Shown one piece after another: positions 58,759 to 64,000 of a stretch of DNA of 64,000 nucleotides. A model generated the notes under the pieces. It was not told the origin of the DNA and ran no database searches. It saw only the letters and a list, made by a program, of their open reading frames with translations. How positions within the stretch are numbered: position 1 is the stretch's first letter; every line of letters begins with the position of its first letter. Origin of the DNA: Floccularia luteovirens (Eukaryota; Basidiomycota; Agaricomycetes; Agaricales; Squamanitaceae). The position numbers and the translations under genes were made by a program. The stretch covers positions 496,001 through 560,000 of the forward strand of contig VSJF01000012.1 of NCBI GenBank assembly GCA_009739215.1, given 5' to 3'.

Positions 58759-61188
58759 ATGAACCGCTACTCGCGGGTTGTCACCCAACCTAAAGACCAG
58801 GGCGCAAGTCAGGTGGATTATCTGTAGTATTTCAAAATTTCATATAGACCGACTCTGCGATCACATAGGCCATGCTTTATGCTACCGACGGCATTGAATC
58901 AGATGCTGACTTTGACAAAGCAATGGTTGGTGTAGCCAGCGTTTGGTGTGTGTTTTTTTACTTCCGATCGTGTCATATCTCACGCCATTAAACTAGGTAT
59001 GAAGGTAACCCGTGAGTTTTCCTATCTCTTAGCCTTCTATACCTATCACTTACCCTAGCATGCGTGCAGGTGCAATAAACACCTCCTCGGTCTCGGCATG
59101 GAAGTCAAGGCTTCTCTCTCCAATGCAGGCTTGATTGGGTATCAATTTGGCACAGTTGGGGTTAGCGATGGTATTAGCATGGGTACACGGGGGATGTCCT
59201 ACTCCCTCCAGTCCCGGGATTTGATTGCGGACCAGGTGGAGACAGCAGCTGGGGGCCATCATCTGGATGGCATGGTTGTTGTTCCTGGTTGTGATAAAAA
59301 CATGCCTGGTGTTCTGATGGCGCGTCAGTATCTGAACTCTTTGTTCCGTGTATCTCCACCACTCATATTCTTCTCTTATCATAATCAGTGGGACGATTGA
59401 ATCGCCCCGGCCTCATGGTCTACGGCGGAACCATCCGAGCCGGGTCCTGCGAAGGCGCGCCACAACTTGACATCGTGTCCGCATTCCAGTCATATGGGAA
59501 GTATTTGCAAGATGGGAAAACGCCAGAAGCTGAGCGACAACGCTACAATACTGTTCGCTATGCTTGTCCAGGGCCAGGTGCGTGTGGAGGTGTAAGTTCA
59601 TATATCTGCTTCCCCTTGATACGTGTACGTAACAGTGATATTAAACACTTAACCAGATGTATACGGCGAACACCATGGCTAGTGCAGCAGAGGCCCTGGG
59701 CATGACATTGCCGGGATCTTCTTCATTTCCTGCCGAGTCTCAAGAAAAACACGATGAATGTGCTTCCATTGGCCATGTCATGCATAATCTCCTTGAAAAA
59801 AATATCCTTCCGCGACAGATCATGACCCGGTCCGCATTTGAAAATGCTATGGTTCGTCACATAAAGTAGCATATCATTTACTTTATTGAGTTCCGTGTGT
59901 AGGTTCTGACCATGATTCTCGGAGGCTCCACAAATGCCGTCCTTCATTTAATTGCCATGGCCCATTCGGTCGGCATCACATTAAATATTGATGACTTCCA
60001 AAACGTGTCAGACCGAACACCGTTCCTCGCAGACATAAAGCCCAGTGGCAAATATGTCATGGAAGACGTCTACAAAATTGGTGGCATACCAAGTACGCTC
60101 ATATTAAACTTTTATAACCATTCCAGTGACACTGTCCTTCAGAAATTCTTGCATTTTTATTAAAAAACAATCTTATTGACGGCAACAACATGACCGTAAC
60201 TGGACGCACTCTGGGCGAAAATCTAGAACGATGGGTACACAAACATGGCGAACTCGACATCAGGCAAGACGTCATTCGACCACTTGATAAACCCATCAAA
60301 GAATCAGGTCACATTAGGTTTGTTTTTGCTTCTCACGTCTGACATTGCGCACGCGCACGTTGCTAACATCCGGCCCGTGATTCTACAGAATATTGAAAGG
60401 CAACCTTGCACCTGGCGGTGCAGTAGCTAAGATTACTGGCAAGGAAGGCCTCGGCTTCTCTGGCAAAGCGCGCGTATTTGACACCGAGGACGACTTTGTG
60501 AGAGCCGTAGAAAGCGGGTCGATCAAAAAAGGAGAGAAGACTGTCGTGATTCTACGATATCTGGGTCCCCAGGGCGGTCCTGGTGAGTGGGTTCATCCAA
60601 TGACAGAACCTTGAATGCAACGGTCTTTTGGCGGAAAAAAGCATACCCGTTTTCTCAGAACTCACGTCACTATGTGGCGTCCTTTTCAATTGTATTATAG
60701 TTTCATACTATTTGCATTCTCTGACCGCTATATTGTGACAGGGATGCCCGAAATGCTGAAGCCCACTAGCCTTATCATGGGGGCTGGTTTAGGGATGGAT
60801 GTTGCTTGTCTCACGGATGGGCGTTTCAGCGGAGGGTAAGAGCATCTCTTCTCGCGCAGCGTGTTTCTGACTTTCCATTTACCCCTCATGTCTACGCCAT
60901 TTTCCCGCTTGTCCGGATCCGTTGGTGCAATCAAGGTCCCATGGTTTCTGCATCGGTCACGTTGTTCCGGAAGCACAAGTTGGTGGTCCGATCGCTCTCG
61001 TTCAGGATGGCGATGTAATTACAGTGGACGCCATCAAGAATAGTATTGAGCTCCAAGTCACGCCTGAAGAACTTGCAAAACGGAAGTCAGCGTGGAAAGC
61101 ACCCCCGCTGAAAGTCTCACAAGGTACTCTGTATAAATACGCCAAGATCGTCACAGATGCTAGCCACGGTTGTGTCACGGACGCTTGA
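58759..61188 (+). CDS. ILV3: Dihydroxy-acid dehydratase ILV3
   Basis: This mitochondrial Fe-S enzyme performs the third shared step of branched-chain amino-acid synthesis. The ATG at 58759 gives [18 protein letters not shown], joining [20 protein letters not shown]. An additional targeting exon upstream is possible. Cluster-ligating Cys motifs are all present: [22 protein letters not shown] and [20 protein letters not shown]. Other blocks are [43 protein letters not shown] and YKIGGIP. An intron (about 60091-60141) joins the last to [14 protein letters not shown]. Then come [50 protein letters not shown] [10 protein letters not shown] and [20 protein letters not shown]. It ends at TGA 61186-61188. 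About ten introns are present. The gene looks intact. Confidence 0.94.
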
Positions 61189-61769
61189 TTTTGAGGGTTT
61201 GCGATGTATATATCCTGACATCTTCTGGGAGCGATGATTAATTAATTGTGCATACTGTATTGACATTAGCTATGTTTCCACCATAAACGCGGTCTCAAAT
61301 ATCAAAACAACCATTGTTTAATTGGATACATTGCATGGCAATTTGTCGCTTCACAGAGCGGACCTTCAAGGGCTCAGTTAATAAACAACCAGCTGATTGA
61401 ACTTTCCCTAAACGAAAGATCTTGTGATATTGTCAACGACTAGCATGTGCTCCTCTGATTGAGCAATCCCTGAATGATGGAAGCTGGCGTCTTGCAGGGT
61501 CTCTTATATCTTTTTGAGGTATGTAAACATTCCCCACAAATGCATCAGCTTTGATTGGTACAGACAGGGACTAGGGAAAGACGGAAGTGCTCCCGCTCTC
61601 TATATTTGAACTATCCTATTCATTCATTCGTAAAGACACTCAGACTCCAACAAGATTGATGTTGATACAATCATGTCATTTTATAGTTTTTCAATGTACA
61701 AAAAAAATATTCCACGATATTATAGTTTCTCGGAGGCGTCACATCACCGCACCGAGGACTAAAAATAAC
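61189..61769. other. Intergenic region, nothing recognised
   Basis: About 580 AT-rich bases between the convergent ILV3 and cutinase-type genes, holding both terminators. The plus-strand frame starting at 61587 begins with a non-ATG codon, runs antisense into the esterase gene and shows no family pattern. Confidence 0.4.
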
Positions 61770-62591
61770 TCATCCGCCTATCTGGTTGAGGATGAAAGCT
61801 GCAGCCTGATTCTGATATCTGTCAAGGTAGGTCAAGTGGACCTCCAAAGAAAGACCAGAGTCGCAGAATTCATCACCAGCATCACAGAAGCTCTGGATGC
61901 GTGGTTGGAGGGTAGCACTGTATTGTTGGTTAGCACCACGCGGGAATAGGCCAGAGTTACGGGAAGTTCCTTGGTCAAATGGTTGATTTGGTACGTGGCG
62001 CGGGTCACCCATTTGTACGATTGCATTTACTAGGTGGTAAAAGTTTAGTTAGATTGAGCATTAAAAAGATGTGGAAGGCTTATTTGTGCCTCTTTACCTC
62101 TGTCAGCGATTGCAGCGGAGACTGGAGGCGTAGTCGCGCCAAGAAGTCCTCCTCCTCCTCCCGCAACAGCGTCACCGATGACATGGGCACCCTGCGTATA
62201 CAAAGGTCAGACTGATATGTTTAACGTCTGGACGTTAGGACAATACCTGTGAGTACCCAACAAGAACAATCTTTTGATTTGGACAGGCATTAGCCTGGTT
62301 CGTAAGTAACGTTTTGGTCGCTGCTGTCCCCTGCGCTGAACTCGAAGGGTAGTTGGTAAGTGTTGCCGGGTAGTTAACTGCAACGGTCGACACAGTCTGC
62401 CTGCTCTGGGTTTGCACCTGAGCCACCAAGGCGCCGATGATTCCAGCACCTGGAGGTTCAGTAGAAGCGCGCGCGGCAATGACGTGCACGTCTGCACATG
62501 GGCTGGCTGGCGCAGCTACAGGAGCTGGAACAGCGCTCGCAGCAACAATTGACGCGGCGAGAACAAATGTAGTGGAGGCTTTGGAAAACAT
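61770..62591 (-). CDS. Secreted cutinase-type esterase (CE5 family)
   Basis: This is an alpha/beta-hydrolase of the cutinase/acetylxylan esterase family (CE5), predicted to be secreted. The ATG at 62591 opens a signal peptide (MFSKASTTFVLAASIVAASA) with likely cleavage after the Ala-rich stretch. The mature part starts ASPCADVHVIAARASTEPPG, with the first Cys of a family disulphide. The nucleophile elbow is KIVLVGYSQ-GAHVIGDAVAG, split by an intron right after the Ser-Gln. A Gly-rich loop follows, then after a second intron IVQMGDPRHVPNQPFDQGTS. The last block, QSFCDAGDEFCDSGLSLEVH, supplies the catalytic Asp and His and a Cys pair. It ends ILNQIGG with stop at 61770. The R-A-S-T-E-P-P-G motif near the N-terminus favours acetylxylan esterase or general cutinase-like activity; the substrate is not determinable. 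Confidence 0.92.
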
Positions 62592-63544
62592 TGGTTCAGA
62601 TCCTGAGGGTCACAGACCATACCCAGTATATTTTATAGCCTCTGGCCTACTGGTCTTTTCTTCCGAGTCGGCTACAATCCACTACGGCAGAGGCGCATGA
62701 AACCAAACATCTTAGGATCCGTGCGTGCGAGGTTCCACCAATGCCGAACGATCTACCGCAGTGCTGCAAGTCGAAATGCATGCGGGCAAAGACTCCGACT
62801 GTCAGGTGGTGGTGATATAGAAGCCATCGCATCGTTGAGCTAGAAGATTGAAAGAATGATAAACACCTGCGAGCAGTTTGTGCTCTGGCGTGGACATGTA
62901 TGTCCAGTTCATGTGATACAATTCTCTGGACGGTTGCAAATCGCAAAAATAGTCTTGTAACGCATAAAAACGAGGCAAGTCAAGTGCCAGCAGTATCACA
63001 GCCCGAGATTTGGCTTCGTGGTAATTGTTTTCACCTAAATGTACGTCTTTTGTGGAGACTGCTGATGGTAAGTGCACCCGACCACAATACCATCACGTAT
63101 TCGATTGGCTGTGTTGTATGATAGGTAGAGCAAACAAAGTGTCTATGCTCAGCGAGTATTCGAGCTTGTCAATGTTTGTAACACAATCCAGATTATTATA
63201 TATATCAATAATGGGGTATCAGTCGGGGTGGGTGTTGCCGTATGTTTTGCAAATGATGAACTCGCATAGGGCGACATCGGTCACCCAAGTTACCAACATA
63301 ATCTTTTGTCCCTGTCATGATACATAACACAGTCATGGCAACCATGTTTGTGTACCTTGGGGCTAGGTAGGTGATAGTAATGTGTTCCGGTATCTCATTG
63401 AACTCTATATTGTGCCTCACTGTAAGATACTCCTCCATGTTAATTTGAGGAGTTGAAGCAAAGATTTGCCAAGACTGCATGGGTGCTTCAAGGGATTCTA
63501 GAACAGGACCGTGTAAGCGCAGGGGAGGGTCATGTTTGCTGCCA
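62592..63544. other. Intergenic region, no gene recognised
   Basis: About 950 bases between the cutinase start and the RIO1 3' end, holding the cutinase promoter. Open frames at 62647-62946 and 62802-63077 (minus) and 62900-63327 (plus) overlap one another, have no splice-linked partners and show no recognisable motif. Confidence 0.35.
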
Positions 63545-64000
63545 TCAGCTTCTCGTTTTCTTTATAATACGTTTTTTCTCCGCCTTTGGCATTTTCTGCT
63601 TCCTTTTCTCTTTTGCATCCGCTTTAACAGCCTTTTTGCGTTCCTAGAATAACAAATCCATGTGAACTCTAACATGACCAAGGGAAGTCCGGATGCGATC
63701 TTACTTTCTTCGCTTCTTTATCCTCGTGCTTATGACCCCGAGGTGGACGTTTAACAAATCCTTCTTCACTCGCCTGAATATCGTTATCTGAAACGCTCCA
63801 GTCCTCACTACCTTCTAAATTTTCATGATTGTCGGAATTATCACTGCCATTATGGTTACCATTGTCCTCAGTTCTGATTGTAGCACCATTTGATTCGACC
63901 TCTTTTTCGTTTCCCGCCGGTGCAGGATGCGAAGGGGTTAAGAGTCCAATTGTTTCCGCATAAATTAGTCCTTGGCCTTCTCCGCGGTTAAGTTTTGCAA
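63545..64000 (-). CDS. RIO1: Serine/threonine kinase RIO1, C-terminal part (runs off window)
   Basis: Only the C-terminal tail of this 40S-maturation kinase is inside the window; the kinase domain lies beyond 64000. The visible frame reads GEGQGLIYAETIGLLTP, an acidic Asn/Asp/Glu-rich stretch (NHNGSDNSDNHENLEGSEDW), then FVKRPPRGHKHEDKEAKK. After an intron (about 63646-63705) the last exon gives ERKKAVKADAKEKRKQKMPK then AEKKRIIKKTRS with TGA at 63547-63545. The P-R-G-H-x-H-E-D-K-x-A-K-K-E-R-K-x-x-V-K ending is the conserved basic tail of fungal RIO1. Assignment rests on this tail alone, so a related basic-tail protein cannot be fully excluded. Confidence 0.78.

Noticed and set aside
60080..60170. 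Apparent frameshift in ILV3 after GGIP
   Set aside because: Using the donor at CCAA|GTACGC and acceptor TTCAG|AAATTC, the sequence reads [18 protein letters not shown] without any shift.

Overview
This window is nuclear DNA from a basidiomycete fungus, most likely an Agaricomycete. Genes are dense on both strands and broken by many short (about 45-80 base) GT-AG introns. The protein families include lineage markers of mushroom-forming fungi (DUF6535, DUF6534, DUF4436, a septin-like GTPase pair) beside ordinary eukaryotic housekeeping genes. I saw no rRNA, tRNA, CRISPR array, plasmid or phage feature and no recognisable intact transposon. All gene models are hand-spliced from conserved protein patterns, so exon edges are provisional where stated.

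Layout. 1-1606: 3' part of an MFS (Dal5/ACS-like) transporter. 1848-5335 (-): a roughly 1,000-residue F-box-like protein assembled across about a dozen exons. 5640-9565: a mitochondrial block with NDUFAF6 (complex I assembly), SDHAF1 (complex II assembly) and mitoribosomal uL29m. 10017-13110: a DUF6535 membrane protein and an F-box/LRR protein. 13793-18871: RAD50. 19869-23815: a TmpL-like adenylation-domain/membrane-flavoprotein fusion. 24097-29221: a SET/MYND methyltransferase, a DUF4436 membrane protein and Derlin. 29696-31347: a nucleoside-diphosphate-kinase-like protein whose catalytic His is Met, with a repeat-rich tail. 31857-36069: TAM41 and ALG6. 36491-39295: a divergent hotdog thioesterase and CorA-like pair. 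40482-42684: AidB-type acyl-CoA dehydrogenase. 43537-44824: DUF6534 membrane protein with very small exons. 45259-49884: PSMD9/Nas2, THI4 and chorismate mutase. 50193-57897 (-): two septin-like GTPase genes and a Zn2Cys6 gene in tandem. 58759-61188: ILV3. 61770-62591: secreted cutinase-type esterase. 63545-64000: 3' end of RIO1, running off the window.

The most unusual locus is 50193-57897. Phase-compatible splicing joins the second septin-like GTPase (52800 to about 55735) to two consecutive Zn2Cys6 DNA-binding clusters. It lies between a zinc-cluster-free septin-like paralogue and a stand-alone Zn2Cys6 gene, all on one strand. Other notable points are the NDPK-like pseudoenzyme with four copies of an A-P-R-x-x-R/K-A-A-x-L-R-like motif, the TmpL-like fusion in a lineage without Woronin bodies, and the clustering of two respiratory-complex assembly factors with a mitoribosomal gene.

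Housekeeping themes are mitochondrial biogenesis (NDUFAF6, SDHAF1, uL29m, TAM41), ER quality control and N-glycosylation (Derlin, ALG6), amino-acid and vitamin synthesis (ILV3, chorismate mutase, THI4), genome maintenance (RAD50), proteasome assembly (PSMD9) and ribosome biogenesis (RIO1). Nothing suggests they form one pathway.
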